A stretch of 64,000 nucleotides of DNA from Bryobacterales bacterium (lineage in GTDB: Bacteria; Acidobacteriota; Terriglobia; Bryobacterales; UBA6623): the NCBI GenBank assembly GCA_028819215.1, contig JAPPMG010000096.1, positions 485,078 through 549,077 on the forward strand, in the 5' to 3' direction. Each line of letters opens with the position of its first letter. Positions within the stretch are counted from its first letter, which is position 1. The notes under the pieces are model-generated. The model was not told the origin of the DNA. It ran no database searches and worked only from the letters and a program-made list of their open reading frames with translations. The translations under genes and the position numbers were made by a program. Positions 32,374 to 42,412 of this stretch are shown in pieces.

Positions 32374-34179
32374 ATGACCTCACACTCCTCGACACCTTGG
32401 CAAGCTTGCATCGGTGCCTTCGCCCTCGCGCTTGCAGGGGGCTGCTCCCCGAGTCCGCAATCCGAGGCCGACAAGTTCCTGGCGACCTACGAACAGATCT
32501 TGGGAGGGATGTACCCCATCGTGGCCGAGTCGTTTTGGAAGTCGTCCACCGACGTGACGGACATTCATGTTGGCGAGCGCATCGGCGCGGAGCAGGTCAT
32601 GGCGTCCATCACTGGCAATCCTTGGGTGATCGAGACGGTCCAGCAGTTGCTCGCTCGCGAGGAGCAGCTCGACGCCGCGACCAAACGCCAGCTGCGCAAG
32701 GTGCTGATGGCGGCTGCCGAGTATCCTGGCACGATCCCGGAAGTCGTCGCCGCGCGTGTGTCAGCGGAAGCGGAGCAGAGCGCGATCCTGGACTCGTTCG
32801 AGTTCTGCGCCGAGCGCTCTGGCGGGCGCTGCATCGAGGTCGTGACACCCAATCAGATCGACCAAGTGCTGGTCACGTCCGAGGACGAAGCCGAACGGCG
32901 CAAGATATGGGAGGTCGCCAAACAGACTGGGCCAGCCTTGAAACAAGGCATCGGACAGCTGCGCGACCTGCGCAACGATGTCGCCCAGGAGATGGGCTAC
33001 GACTCGTTCTTTGCGCTGCAGGTGGACGACTACGGCATGGCCGTGGACGAAATGATGGCCATGATGGAGCGTTTCAACGAAGATCTCAGGCCGCTCTACG
33101 AGCAGCTCCACACCTGGGCCAAGCACGAGCTGGCAGGACGCTACGGCCAGCCGGTCCCGGACAAGATTCCCGCCCATTGGATCGGCAATCGCTGGGCGCA
33201 AGCCTGGCCAGGGCTCGCCAGCGGCATCGATCTCAACGAGCTGGTCAAGGAGCAGGATCCGGAGTGGATCGTCCGCCAGGCCGAGGCCTTCTACACATCG
33301 CTGGGGATGCCCTCGCTGCCGCAGTCGTTCTACGACAAGTCAGACCTCTATCCCTTGCCGCCCGGTGCCGAGCGCAAGAAGAACACCCACGCATCGGCTT
33401 GGCACATGGACCTCAAGGCCGACGTGCGCTCGCTGATGAGCGTCGAAAACAACTGGCGCTGGTTCGAGACCTCGCATCACGAGTTGGGGCACGTTTACTA
33501 CTACATGGCGTATAGCAGCGGCGACGTGCCGTTGACGCTGAGGGAAGGCGCCAATCGGGCGTTTCACGAAGCGGTCGGCGACCTGATCGGGATCGCCGCT
33601 CGGCAGCCTGCGTACCTGAAGGAGATCGGACTGCTTGAGGAAGATGCGGAAATCAACGAGATTGCCTGGCTACTGGACGAGGCCTTGGATCAGGCTGTGG
33701 TGTTCATTCCCTTCGCTGCCGGGACGATGTCGTTCTTCGAGCACGACCTCTACGAGGAAGATCTGCCGGTCGGCGAGTTCAACCAGCGCTGGTGGGAGCA
33801 CGCCGGGCGGTTCCAAGGGATCGAGCCGCCCAGCCCTCGGGGCGAGGAGTATTGCGACGCTTGCACCAAGACCCACATCACCGACGACCCGGCGCAATAC
33901 TACGACTACGCGATGGCGTTCGTGATCAAGTACCAGCTGCACACCTATATCGCCAACAACATCCTCAAGCAGGATCCGCGAAACTGCAACTACTACGGCA
34001 ACGAGGAAGTCGGCGAATTCCTATGGGATCTGCTCAGTCTCGGCGCAACGCGTGATTGGCGCGAAGTCATGCTCGAGAAAACAGGCAGCGAGGTCTCCAC
34101 GAAGGCGATGCTGGATTACTTCTCTCCGCTAGTGGACTATTTGGAGCAGGCGAACGAAGGCAGACAGATCGGCTGGTAG
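32374..34179 (+). CDS. M2-family peptidyl dipeptidase (angiotensin-converting-enzyme type), exported
   Basis: 601 residues from the ATG at 32374. The hydrophobic leader ends A-L-A-G-G-C, suggesting lipid attachment. The zinc motif is H-H-E-L-G-H in S-H-H-E-L-G-H-V-Y-Y-Y. The third ligand is in E-G-A-N-R-A-F-H-E-A-V-G-D. Both match the M2 pattern, and the W-H-M-D and Y-C-D-A-C segments are also family-like. The enzyme removes dipeptides from peptide C-termini outside the cytoplasm. M2 peptidases are scattered in bacteria and frequent in groups such as Acidobacteriota. The mnmA gene starts 38 bases downstream. Confidence 0.93.
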   Translation: MTSHSSTPWQACIGAFALALAGGCSPSPQSEADKFLATYEQILGGMYPIVAESFWKSSTDVTDIHVGERIGAEQVMASITGNPWVIETVQQLLAREEQLDAATKRQLRKVLMAAAEYPGTIPEVVAARVSAEAEQSAILDSFEFCAERSGGRCIEVVTPNQIDQVLVTSEDEAERRKIWEVAKQTGPALKQGIGQLRDLRNDVAQEMGYDSFFALQVDDYGMAVDEMMAMMERFNEDLRPLYEQLHTWAKHELAGRYGQPVPDKIPAHWIGNRWAQAWPGLASGIDLNELVKEQDPEWIVRQAEAFYTSLGMPSLPQSFYDKSDLYPLPPGAERKKNTHASAWHMDLKADVRSLMSVENNWRWFETSHHELGHVYYYMAYSSGDVPLTLREGANRAFHEAVGDLIGIAARQPAYLKEIGLLEEDAEINEIAWLLDEALDQAVVFIPFAAGTMSFFEHDLYEEDLPVGEFNQRWWEHAGRFQGIEPPSPRGEEYCDACTKTHITDDPAQYYDYAMAFVIKYQLHTYIANNILKQDPRNCNYYGNEEVGEFLWDLLSLGATRDWREVMLEKTGSEVSTKAMLDYFSPLVDYLEQANEGRQIGW

Positions 34180-34217
34180 GTGCCCGGCTCCCTGCGCGAG
34201 GCGCTACGCTGAGAGCA

Positions 34218-35330
34218 GTGCCGGACTCTCTCGTGGCGGTGGCTATGAGCGGCGGGGTGGATTCCTCCGCGGTAGCCGCGTTGTTGCACAGCAGGCGTCA
34301 GCCCATTGTGGGCATGACCATGCAGCTGTGGGACCAGCAGCGCATGCCGCAACTGCTTCCCGAAGATGGCACGTCCGGCAGGTGCTGCTCTTTGGACGAC
34401 GTCTATGACGCCCGCTGGGTGGCGCAACGGCTGGGGATTCCCTACTACGTCGTCAATTTCGAGGAGAAGTTCGAGCGGCAGGTCGTGCAGCCGTTCGTGG
34501 CGGACTACTTGGCCGGGCGGACGCCGATTCCCTGCACGCTGTGCAACAACTTCCTGAAGTTCGACCGCTTCTTGGAGACCGCCAGCCAAGTCGGGGCGGA
34601 CACGGTAGCCACGGGACACTACGCGCGGATCGAGTTTGACCGCGAATCCGGACGGTACCTCCTGCTCGCCGGCGTTGACGAGTCGCGAGACCAGTCCTAT
34701 TTCCTCTTCGGCCTGACACAACAGCAGCTGGCGCGCACGAAGTTTCCGCTTGGATCCATGGGCAAGGCCGAGGTGCGCGAACTGGCCCGGGACCTCGGCC
34801 TCGACGTCGCCGGCAAGGCGGAGAGCCGGGAAATCTGCTTCGTGCCCAACGGTGACTACGCCAGATTCGTCGAAGCGTACCGCGAGCAGAATGCCGAGCT
34901 GGGCGAGGCTGAGCCGGGCCAGGTGGTCTCCGAAGATGGCGCGGTGCTGGGGGAGCACGGAGGCGTCCACAATTTCACGGTGGGCCAGCGCCGCGGACTC
35001 GGCGTCGCCGTCGGCCGGCCGGTTTACGTGACCGAAATCCAAGCCGCCGATCGCAAGGTCGTGGTTGGGCCCAAGGAGTCCCTGCTGCGCGCGACCTTTC
35101 GGATTCGCGATCCCAATTGGATCCGTTTCGATGCGCTGCGAGCTCCCTTGCGGGCGCAAGCCAAGATCCGCTATCGCGCACCCTTGGCGTGGGCCGAGAT
35201 CCGACCGGTAGATGGCGTGCCAGACCTGGCCGATGTCGTTCTTGACGAGCCGCAATGCGCGGTCACTCCCGGCCAAGCCGCGGTCTTCTATGCCGATGAC
35301 TACGTATTGGGAGGCGGCTGGATCGTGTGA
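34218..35330 (+). CDS. mnmA: tRNA-specific 2-thiouridylase
   Basis: Thiolates U34 of Lys, Glu and Gln tRNAs, using sulfur relayed from a persulfide carrier. 370 residues from the GTG at 34218, preceded by GAGAG. The PP-loop S-G-G-V-D-S-S is at about 10-16. The two catalytic cysteines lie in P-C-T-L-C-N and E-S-R-E-I-C-F-V. G-H-Y-A-R-I and D-Q-S-Y-F-L-F-G are conserved. A reading from 34056 only passes through the preceding gene in another frame. A rhodanese/E1 fusion that could serve sulfur transfer is encoded at 52544. Confidence 0.96.
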   Translation: MPDSLVAVAMSGGVDSSAVAALLHSRRQPIVGMTMQLWDQQRMPQLLPEDGTSGRCCSLDDVYDARWVAQRLGIPYYVVNFEEKFERQVVQPFVADYLAGRTPIPCTLCNNFLKFDRFLETASQVGADTVATGHYARIEFDRESGRYLLLAGVDESRDQSYFLFGLTQQQLARTKFPLGSMGKAEVRELARDLGLDVAGKAESREICFVPNGDYARFVEAYREQNAELGEAEPGQVVSEDGAVLGEHGGVHNFTVGQRRGLGVAVGRPVYVTEIQAADRKVVVGPKESLLRATFRIRDPNWIRFDALRAPLRAQAKIRYRAPLAWAEIRPVDGVPDLADVVLDEPQCAVTPGQAAVFYADDYVLGGGWIV

Positions 35331-35383
35331 CACGGAGTGTCGACCCAGTTGGCTAACGCTTCGGCCGTTCGGTGCGTCCAACC

Positions 35384-36020
<637 letters not shown>

Positions 36021-36034
<14 letters not shown>

Positions 36035-37010
36035 CGATCGCGCCGCCCTCGAGAGCGAGCTGTTGCGGCAGCGCATCCGCCTGTACCTCTACGGCGAGCT
36101 CGGCTTGGCCGAGCGCAAGGAGGTCGAGCGCTTCCGGGACGAGATGCCCGAATTCCGGGCCTTGTTCGAGCAGGAGCAGGCGTTCTTGCTCTCGCTCAGC
36201 GATTCTGACGTCGACGCCGAGGCCGAATCGCTGTTGGACGATTGCCGCCACGACCTGGCGCTGGCGGTGGCTGCCGAAGGAAGCTTCGAGCGGAGTGCTC
36301 TGCCTTGGCGCCGGCTGGGGCGGCGCTTTCGCAGCCTGGGCTCGGCACTCGCTGCCCGCCCGTTGGTTTGGCAACCTGCCACGGCGGCTGTCCTGCTGTT
36401 TGTTGGATTCTTCGCCGGCCGCGATGTCCGGCCGGCCAGACTTCTCGCTCCGGAGCCTGTGGACGGAGCCAGCCTGATCGAGTCATTCTCCCTTGACGCC
36501 AACCGCACCCTGACGGGGATCGAGACCGTCCAGCTCGACCCTGTCAGGGGCCAAGTCCAGATTGTCTTGGAAGAGCGCAGGGTCATTAGCGGCGACTCGT
36601 CCGATCCATTGATCCGGGGCATGCTCATGGACACGGTGCGGGAATCGCACGCCGGAGCGCGCCTGTCGTCGCTCGAAGCCCTACAGGGACACGTATCCGA
36701 CCGCGAAGTGCGCCGCATCTTGTTGCGCTCGATGCTGGAGGACCAGAACCCCGGCATCAGGCTCCAGGCGCTGGAGGCGGTCAGAGGGCAAGTTGAGGAA
36801 CCGGACGTGCGGGCGGCCCTTGTCGAGACGCTGCGCTCGGATCCGCTTGACGGCATGCGGATCCATGCGATTCAGCTGCTCGGCCAGCGTCCCGGCCGGG
36901 ACTTGGCGGGCGCGCTGCAGGAGTTGGTCGAGCGCGAGCAAAACCCCTTTGTGCTGCATGAGAGCGAACGCATCTTGGACGTGCTCGACGCGTCAATGGA
37001 GCGTTTCTGA
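36021..37010 (+). CDS. Membrane anti-sigma-like protein with zinc-less ZAS region and HEAT-like repeats
   Basis: 329 residues. Residues 20-60 follow the zinc anti-sigma pattern (L-Y-L-Y-G-E-L, E-R-K-E-V-E-R), but the H-x3-C-x2-C ligands are replaced: F-R-D-E-M-P-E-F stands where H-L-x-E-C-P-x-C is expected. One membrane helix spans about 115-133. The outer part (about 205-320) has 30-residue helical repeats (V-S-D-R-E-V-R-R-I-L-L, V-E-E-P-D-V-R-A-A-L-V) like HEAT. Probably it holds the sigma factor at the membrane and senses a partner outside. GGAG lies seven bases before the ATG. Confidence 0.7.
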
Positions 37011-37014
37011 AACC

Positions 37015-38157
37015 ATGCTGATTCGGAGGTGCAGGCCTGTCTTTGGCGCGGTTGGCGCGACCTTGGTCCTGGTCGCTGCCCTTGCGGCGCAGCCGCAGAG
37101 GGAGGGGCGCTATTGGACTCAGGAGTGGACCGGTGAGGCGGCGGCGGCAGAGCGGATTGAAGTGCGCGCCAGCGGTCAGGTCGTAGTACTCGGCACGGAC
37201 CGCGACGACGTGCGCTATACCCTGACCACCCGCGCCAGGTCCGAACGCGGCGGCACATGGGTGCCGGTTGTGTTTCGGGAGTCCGGGGTAGTTTTCGAGC
37301 GTCGCACAGACCGCACTCTGGTGATCAATCTCCGGGACCCGGTCTGCGGCAATTGCAGGGTTGGCTTCCGGCTCGATATCGAAGTCCCCAAGGCCACTGC
37401 CGAGATCGACTTGGTGACGCGAGCGGGCGGCGTTGTGGTCCAAGGCATCGCCGGCTCGGTCACCGCCCACACGGTTGGGGGCTCGATCTCAGTCGACGAG
37501 GTGCAGGGTGGCGTGGCCGCGACCACCGAGGGTGGCAGTGTGCGGTTGGGCAGCATCGGAGGTCCGGTGAATTGCGAGACGGCCGGGGGCAGCATTGTGC
37601 TGGCCCGCGCCGGCGGGCAAGCGCGCCTCGTCACTCGTGGCGGCATGATCCAAGCGGTTTCGGTGGCGGGTGATCTCAGAGCCGAGACGGGCGGCGGCAG
37701 CATCGAGATCGGGCGCGTGGATGGGACCGTGCAGGCTAGGACGGGCGGCGGAGTGATCCGCGCGGCTGACGTGCGAAACGGCATGCAGGCAGAAGCGGGA
37801 GCCGGGGACATCCGCATCGGCAAGGTGCGTGGGACGCTGGTACTGACCAGCGGAGCGGGAGACATTGTGGCCGCGCTGCAGGAGGGTGCGAGCCTAAGCC
37901 ACTCCGAGATCTCTACGTCCGTGGGCACGATCGTGCTGTCGTTGCCGGAATCGCTGGCACTCACGCTAGAGGCGAGCATTGACCTGGCCCGGGGCCGGCA
38001 CGGCATCGTCAGCGAGTTCCCCTCCATCCAAGTTCGGCGCTCATCGCGCTTGTTCGGACCCGTTAGCGAGCAGGCCGCCGGTGAAATCAACGGTGGGGGA
38101 TCGGTGGTGAGGATCCGCAACGGCTTGGGGCGGATCGAAATCAGGAAGAGCCGCTAG
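37015..38157 (+). CDS. Exported DUF4097-type beta-repeat protein
   Basis: 380 residues with a signal peptide (V-L-V-A-A-L-A-A-Q). From about 125 onward it is a run of short glycine-rich beta turns (V-T-R-A-G-G-V-V-V, V-G-G-S-I-S-V, E-G-G-S-V-R-L, T-A-G-G-S-I-V-L, T-G-G-G-S-I-E-I), the pattern of DUF4097/adhesin-like beta solenoids. Function is unknown. It begins four bases after the anti-sigma stop and precedes a PDZ protein, so it is likely part of the envelope-stress response controlled by the sigma factor at 35384. Confidence 0.8.
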   Translation: MLIRRCRPVFGAVGATLVLVAALAAQPQREGRYWTQEWTGEAAAAERIEVRASGQVVVLGTDRDDVRYTLTTRARSERGGTWVPVVFRESGVVFERRTDRTLVINLRDPVCGNCRVGFRLDIEVPKATAEIDLVTRAGGVVVQGIAGSVTAHTVGGSISVDEVQGGVAATTEGGSVRLGSIGGPVNCETAGGSIVLARAGGQARLVTRGGMIQAVSVAGDLRAETGGGSIEIGRVDGTVQARTGGGVIRAADVRNGMQAEAGAGDIRIGKVRGTLVLTSGAGDIVAALQEGASLSHSEISTSVGTIVLSLPESLALTLEASIDLARGRHGIVSEFPSIQVRRSSRLFGPVSEQAAGEINGGGSVVRIRNGLGRIEIRKSR

Positions 38158-38185
38158 AGGCGATTGCGTGACAGGAGGAATGATC

Positions 38186-39067
38186 GTGCATACGCAAGTC
38201 CAGAAGACCCTGATCGTCTGCGCCGCTCTTGCGTGCTCAGCGCCTGTCGGCGCGGCACCGAGCGTTCACGGACACTTCGCTTTCGCTCCGGCCAGCTACA
38301 TCGGCGTCGGAGTGATGGATATCAACGACGAGACCGCCCGCGAGATCGGCCTTGTCGAGGCACACGGCATCGAGATCAGCAGCGTCACCGCAAACAGCCC
38401 CGCCGAGCGTGCTGGCCTGCGCGAGGGCGACTACATCGTCACCTACCGCGGCGAGCGCGTGCACGGTTACCAGCACTTCGCACGGCTAGTCCGCGAGACT
38501 CCGGTCGGCCGCGCCGTGGAATTGGGTGTCGTCCGGGACGGCGAGCGGACTACCCTGACAGTGGAGATCGGAGAGCGGGAGACATTAAGTGCCGCGAAAG
38601 AGACGATCGAGGCGGTCAAGCAGCAGCTGGAGTCGGTCAAGGAAAAGGTCGGCTCTGCCCGCCTGCGTCTTGAGGCGGACGGCCCCCCGTGGCGGTCCGA
38701 ATTCAGGTGGGACTTCGACGTCCCGCAGGTCCGAATGATCGCCAGGAACCAGCGTTTGGGCACGGAACTGGAGGGCTTGAACGGACAGCTTGCGGAGTTC
38801 TTCGGGGTTGAACGCGGCGTGCTCGTGCGGCACGTCCGATCCGGATCCATCGCAGAGATGGCGGACCTGCGGGCCGGTGACGTGATCGTTTCGGTTGATG
38901 GGGAGCCGGTCGACCGTCCGACCGAAGTAGGCAAGCTGGCGGTGGCCGCCAATGATCGCTTGGTCAATGTGGAGATCGTCCGCGACCGGGATCGAAAAAC
39001 GCTTCGCTTCGATATCACGTCGAAAGCGGCGCCCCATCCCGCCAACGCGGTCTCAGATCCGAACTAG
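38186..39067 (+). CDS. Periplasmic double-PDZ protein without protease domain
   Basis: About 293 residues. The GTG at 38186 is chosen because AGGAGG ends seven bases before it; an ATG at 38180 would lie almost on top of that site. The signal peptide is V-C-A-A-L-A-C-S-A-P-V-G-A-A. The first PDZ domain is at about 35-130 (V-T-A-N-S-P-A-E-R-A-G-L-R-E-G-D-Y-I). A charged helical linker follows, then a second PDZ (V-R-S-G-S-I-A-E-M-A-D-L-R-A-G-D-V-I). There is no Ser-protease triad, so it is probably an adaptor that binds protein C-termini. It is the last gene of the sigma operon and ends inside convergent recO by four bases. Confidence 0.85.
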   Translation: MHTQVQKTLIVCAALACSAPVGAAPSVHGHFAFAPASYIGVGVMDINDETAREIGLVEAHGIEISSVTANSPAERAGLREGDYIVTYRGERVHGYQHFARLVRETPVGRAVELGVVRDGERTTLTVEIGERETLSAAKETIEAVKQQLESVKEKVGSARLRLEADGPPWRSEFRWDFDVPQVRMIARNQRLGTELEGLNGQLAEFFGVERGVLVRHVRSGSIAEMADLRAGDVIVSVDGEPVDRPTEVGKLAVAANDRLVNVEIVRDRDRKTLRFDITSKAAPHPANAVSDPN

Positions 39068-39870
39068 ACCTGCCCGGCACGTGCTTCGCGCCAGAGTTCG
39101 CGCAGGGCTTGGACTCCCCGAAGCTGCATTTCGACCTGGGCTTGGGTGCGCTGTAGCAGGAACCGCTGAAGCGCGAAGCCTGATGGCTCTTGCCACAGGG
39201 AAACATCCAACTGGTCTAGTCTTTGCTTGAGCATGGCCGCGGCCAGCGCGCGCGCTTCGTGCGGGAGCGCCCAAGAGTTGGAATCCTTGAATTCGGCGCG
39301 AAACAGCCCTTCCCGATCGGTCCCGAAATAGGCGGGTTCATCTTCGGCGAAGGCTTGGTTCGATTCGATGCACCGGCCCAGGGGCGGAAGCCAGCCGCCC
39401 AAGCGCGCCGACCAAAGCAGGTAGTACACCAGAGCGCGGTGCGCCCAGGGCTGGACCGAATCGCCGGAGTCCCCCTCCGCAATGCCGCGGCGGAATTCCT
39501 CGACTACCAGGCGCAGCAAGCGGAACTGGGCGTCGTTGGGCTCTTGCTCTGGCAGCAGCAGGTCCGAGGTCTCAGCGATCACGTCCAACACGATGCTTGT
39601 CGGGTACGTCGCCTTCCACAGGTTCGACGGGCCGGCCAGCTCGGCTCTCTGGACCGTGACCAGATCTCGGTTTTCCTTCTGCAGGTAGTAGACATGGGAG
39701 AGCGCCAAGCGTTCCAAGCCAATGCCGAACTTGTTGTTCTTGGGGCGGCGAACTCCACTCGCCACGCCGCGCAGCTTGCCTCGCTCGCGGGTGAAGAAGC
39801 TTACGATGAGGTCGGCATCGCGGTACGGGTAGTTACGCAGTATCAATGCCTCGCTATCTCTGGATGGCAT
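39064..39870 (-). CDS. recO: DNA repair protein RecO
   Basis: Helps RecR load RecA on SSB-coated single strands. 268 residues. The N-terminal OB-fold begins D-S-E-A-L-I-L-R-N-Y-P-Y-R-D-A-D-L-I-V, with the classical G-K-L-R-G-V-A-S-G-V-R-R segment and K-F-G-I-G-L-E near 50. The C-terminal helical part has no four-cysteine zinc motif (none is seen), as in a subset of RecO proteins. The family call rests mainly on the N-terminus and length. Confidence 0.9.
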   Translation of the reverse strand: MPSRDSEALILRNYPYRDADLIVSFFTRERGKLRGVASGVRRPKNNKFGIGLERLALSHVYYLQKENRDLVTVQRAELAGPSNLWKATYPTSIVLDVIAETSDLLLPEQEPNDAQFRLLRLVVEEFRRGIAEGDSGDSVQPWAHRALVYYLLWSARLGGWLPPLGRCIESNQAFAEDEPAYFGTDREGLFRAEFKDSNSWALPHEARALAAAMLKQRLDQLDVSLWQEPSGFALQRFLLQRTQAQVEMQLRGVQALRELWREARAGQV

Positions 39871-39960
39871 GAACTACGAGATCTGCTGCCGACACACGGT
39901 GGGACGCGCTGGTACCGCCCGGCATCGCCCAGCTGGGTGCATTGCTAGAATACCAGCGGC

Positions 39961-41358
39961 ATGATAGCGCACCCCTCCCGCAGAGACGTGCTCCGGGCCT
40001 TGACCGTGGCGGGCGCTTCCTCGGTCGCCGCGCAACAGCCGCGCAAGCCGAACGTGCTGTTCGTATTCAGCGACCAGCACAGAGCCTGCACGATGCCCGG
40101 CGAGCCTTACAACGACGCCGAGACCCCCGCTCTGGCCCGTCTCGCATCGCAGGGCACGACATTTACCCATTGCGTGTCGAACTATCCTGTTTGCTCGCCC
40201 TACAGGGGCATTCTCATGACCGGCCGCTGGCCGTACCAGACCGGCGTCATCGACAACGCGTATCCGCTCCGCAGGTCCGAATACAGCCTCGGCGAGGCCT
40301 TCCGCGACGCCGGCTACCACACCGGCTATGTCGGGAAGTGGCACTTGGATGCACGTGGAGCGGAAGGGCACGCGCTCAAGCCGGAGGGCGAGGCACGCCA
40401 CGGGTTTGCGGAGTGGCGAGCATGGTACAACACGAACCCGCACTTCGACCGCTCCCACACGTATGACGAGGCAACCGGTCAGCAGCAGGTGCCTGCCGGG
40501 TACAACGCGACTCTGATGACGGACGACGCCATCAGCTTTATCGAGCGCAACAAGGACCGCCCGTGGATGCTAGTGCTGTCGCTGAACCCCCCGCATCCGC
40601 CCTTCGACGATGCTCCGCCCGAGCTGATGCGGAAATACAGTGGCGACGGTCTCAGTTTGCGCCCGAACACGGTAGACACCGTGACCCGCGGCGTCGGGAG
40701 ACGCGGGCGCGACGTGCAACGGGACACCGCTGGCTACTACGCCCACGTGGAAGGCGTGGACATCGAAATCGGACGGCTGATGGCATGCTTGGACCGCACC
40801 GGCCTGGCCGACAGTTCGATCGTGGTTTACACCTCGGATCACGGCGAGATGCTCGGCGCCCACAACCGGACTGGCAAGCGACTGCCCCACGAGGAGTCGT
40901 GTCGGGTGCCGTTCGTGGTGCGCGGCCCGGGCATGTTGGAAGGCCATCGTAGCAGCGCGCTGCTTGGAGCGATCGACCTGTATCCGACGCTGTGCGGCAT
41001 GGCAGGGATTTCCGTGCCCGACGCTTGCGTCGGCCGGGACTTGTCAGCGCTGGCGAGCGGCGGGTCCGCGGATGGTCCAGAGCACCAATTCCTGATGCAC
41101 ATCTCCAAGTCGCATGCCAGCAGCGGAGCGAACCACCCGTCCCCGATCTTTCGCGGGATCCGCACCAATCGCCACACCTATGCGTGCGGCGAGATCGGAC
41201 GCTGGTGCCTCTACGACAACCAAGAAGACCCGCACCAGCTGCGCAATCTGGCCGATGACGCCTCTAGGGCGTCGCTGATGAGCGAGCTCGATGGTGAGAT
41301 ACTGGACTACCTCCGCCGGGCGGGGGACCGGTTCCCGTATCGCGTGGAGCGCGGCTAG
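39961..41358 (+). CDS. Sulfatase with Tat-type signal
   Basis: 465 residues. The start S-R-R-D-V-L-R-A-L is a twin-arginine-like export signal. The metal site F-S-D-Q-H and the formylglycine signature C-S-P-Y-R (Cys78) followed by G-I-L-M-T-G-R are diagnostic of type I sulfatases. Y-V-G-K-W-H and Y-T-S-D-H-G-E-M-L-G-A-H-N complete the site. It needs a maturing enzyme to convert Cys78, and none is in the window. The likely substrate is a sulfated sugar, but this is not determinable; no glycoside hydrolase is adjacent. Confidence 0.93.
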   Translation: MIAHPSRRDVLRALTVAGASSVAAQQPRKPNVLFVFSDQHRACTMPGEPYNDAETPALARLASQGTTFTHCVSNYPVCSPYRGILMTGRWPYQTGVIDNAYPLRRSEYSLGEAFRDAGYHTGYVGKWHLDARGAEGHALKPEGEARHGFAEWRAWYNTNPHFDRSHTYDEATGQQQVPAGYNATLMTDDAISFIERNKDRPWMLVLSLNPPHPPFDDAPPELMRKYSGDGLSLRPNTVDTVTRGVGRRGRDVQRDTAGYYAHVEGVDIEIGRLMACLDRTGLADSSIVVYTSDHGEMLGAHNRTGKRLPHEESCRVPFVVRGPGMLEGHRSSALLGAIDLYPTLCGMAGISVPDACVGRDLSALASGGSADGPEHQFLMHISKSHASSGANHPSPIFRGIRTNRHTYACGEIGRWCLYDNQEDPHQLRNLADDASRASLMSELDGEILDYLRRAGDRFPYRVERG

Positions 41359-41563
41359 CCGGCCGCATCGAGCGCCTCCGGCCGGCATCTGCCCAACGGG
41401 CCTGAGTTGGATTCCCCCGTCCTGATTGGCTGGACTGCCGGGCGCGACCAGATGCAACGGTTCGGCTGGCAGGCTCGATGCTCCGGCCTCCTTGCCGGAC
41501 GCCGCTCACGTCGGCGGTCGATCGTCGGTCTGCTAGCAATTCACTGCTCTGGTTGACATGCCG

Positions 41564-42343
41564 CTACACCCTGGTGAGGTAGTCTTTGCGGCCGCCATCG
41601 GCCAGCATGAATTGTCCAGTGATGAACCCGCTCGCCGGGGAGCACAGAAATCCCGTCAGGTGTGCGATGTCCTCGGGCTCTCCGGTCCGTCCGACCAGCG
41701 ATCGCTCGGCGACGCTCTCAAGGAGCCGGTCTAGTTCGTCCTGAGACTTTCCCGACATGACCATGTCGGTCTTCGTGAATCCAGGCAGCACGGCGTTCAC
41801 CGTGATTCCTTTCGGAGACAGCTCGAAAGCCATGCGCTTGGTGAGCGTGAGCACCGCTCCCTTGGTCACCGCATACAGCGTTGTGCCTGCCATCGCCGTC
41901 CCGATGGCCGCGTTGGATGCCAGGTTCACGATCCGGCCCCAGCCCCGCCGAATCATTGCAGGCGCCACAGCCTCCGAGCAGTACAGGACTCCCTTGACGT
42001 TGGTCCGCCACATCCGGTCGAACTCGTCCTCGCTGTAGGCCAGCAACTCTCCCCTGTGCAGCAGCCCGGCGTTGTTGACCAAGATGTCGGGCGCTCCCAA
42101 CTCGTCCTCTACCTGTTTCGCCATCGCGCCGACTTCCGAGCGCCTCGAGATATCGGATTGGATCGTCAGGGCGGACACTCCAAGGTCGCGCACCGCGGCT
42201 GCTGTCGCCTCCGCCTCCGCCGAGCGGCTCCGGTAGTTCACCGCAACGCGCGCTCCGCGAGCGGCCAGCTCTAGGCAGATAGCACGGCCGATCCCCCTCG
42301 ACCCGCCAGTCACTAAGGCCGTCTTGCCCCCGAGATCTTGCAT
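41564..42343 (-). CDS. Short-chain dehydrogenase/reductase (FabG-like)
   Basis: 259 residues of a classical SDR. T-G-G-S-R-G-I-G at 13-20 binds NAD(P), N-N-A-G near 90, catalytic Ser in N-L-A-S-N-A, and Y-A-V-T-K as the Tyr/Lys pair. P-G-F-T-K-T-D and the C-terminal G-Q-F-M-L-A-D-G-G are typical. It resembles 3-oxoacyl-ACP reductases, but with no fatty-acid genes nearby the substrate is open. Confidence 0.9.
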   Translation of the reverse strand: MQDLGGKTALVTGGSRGIGRAICLELAARGARVAVNYRSRSAEAEATAAAVRDLGVSALTIQSDISRRSEVGAMAKQVEDELGAPDILVNNAGLLHRGELLAYSEDEFDRMWRTNVKGVLYCSEAVAPAMIRRGWGRIVNLASNAAIGTAMAGTTLYAVTKGAVLTLTKRMAFELSPKGITVNAVLPGFTKTDMVMSGKSQDELDRLLESVAERSLVGRTGEPEDIAHLTGFLCSPASGFITGQFMLADGGRKDYLTRV

Positions 42344-42412
42344 GCGTATCGGCTCAGCCCAAGCCGCCCGAGTCGCGGCGCTCGAACGTTCAGAAGCCTG
42401 GCCTACAGCCCC

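Noticed and set aside
32316..33515. 399-codon open frame on the plus strand
   Set aside because: It is a shifted frame inside the M2 peptidase gene, with shadow-like composition.
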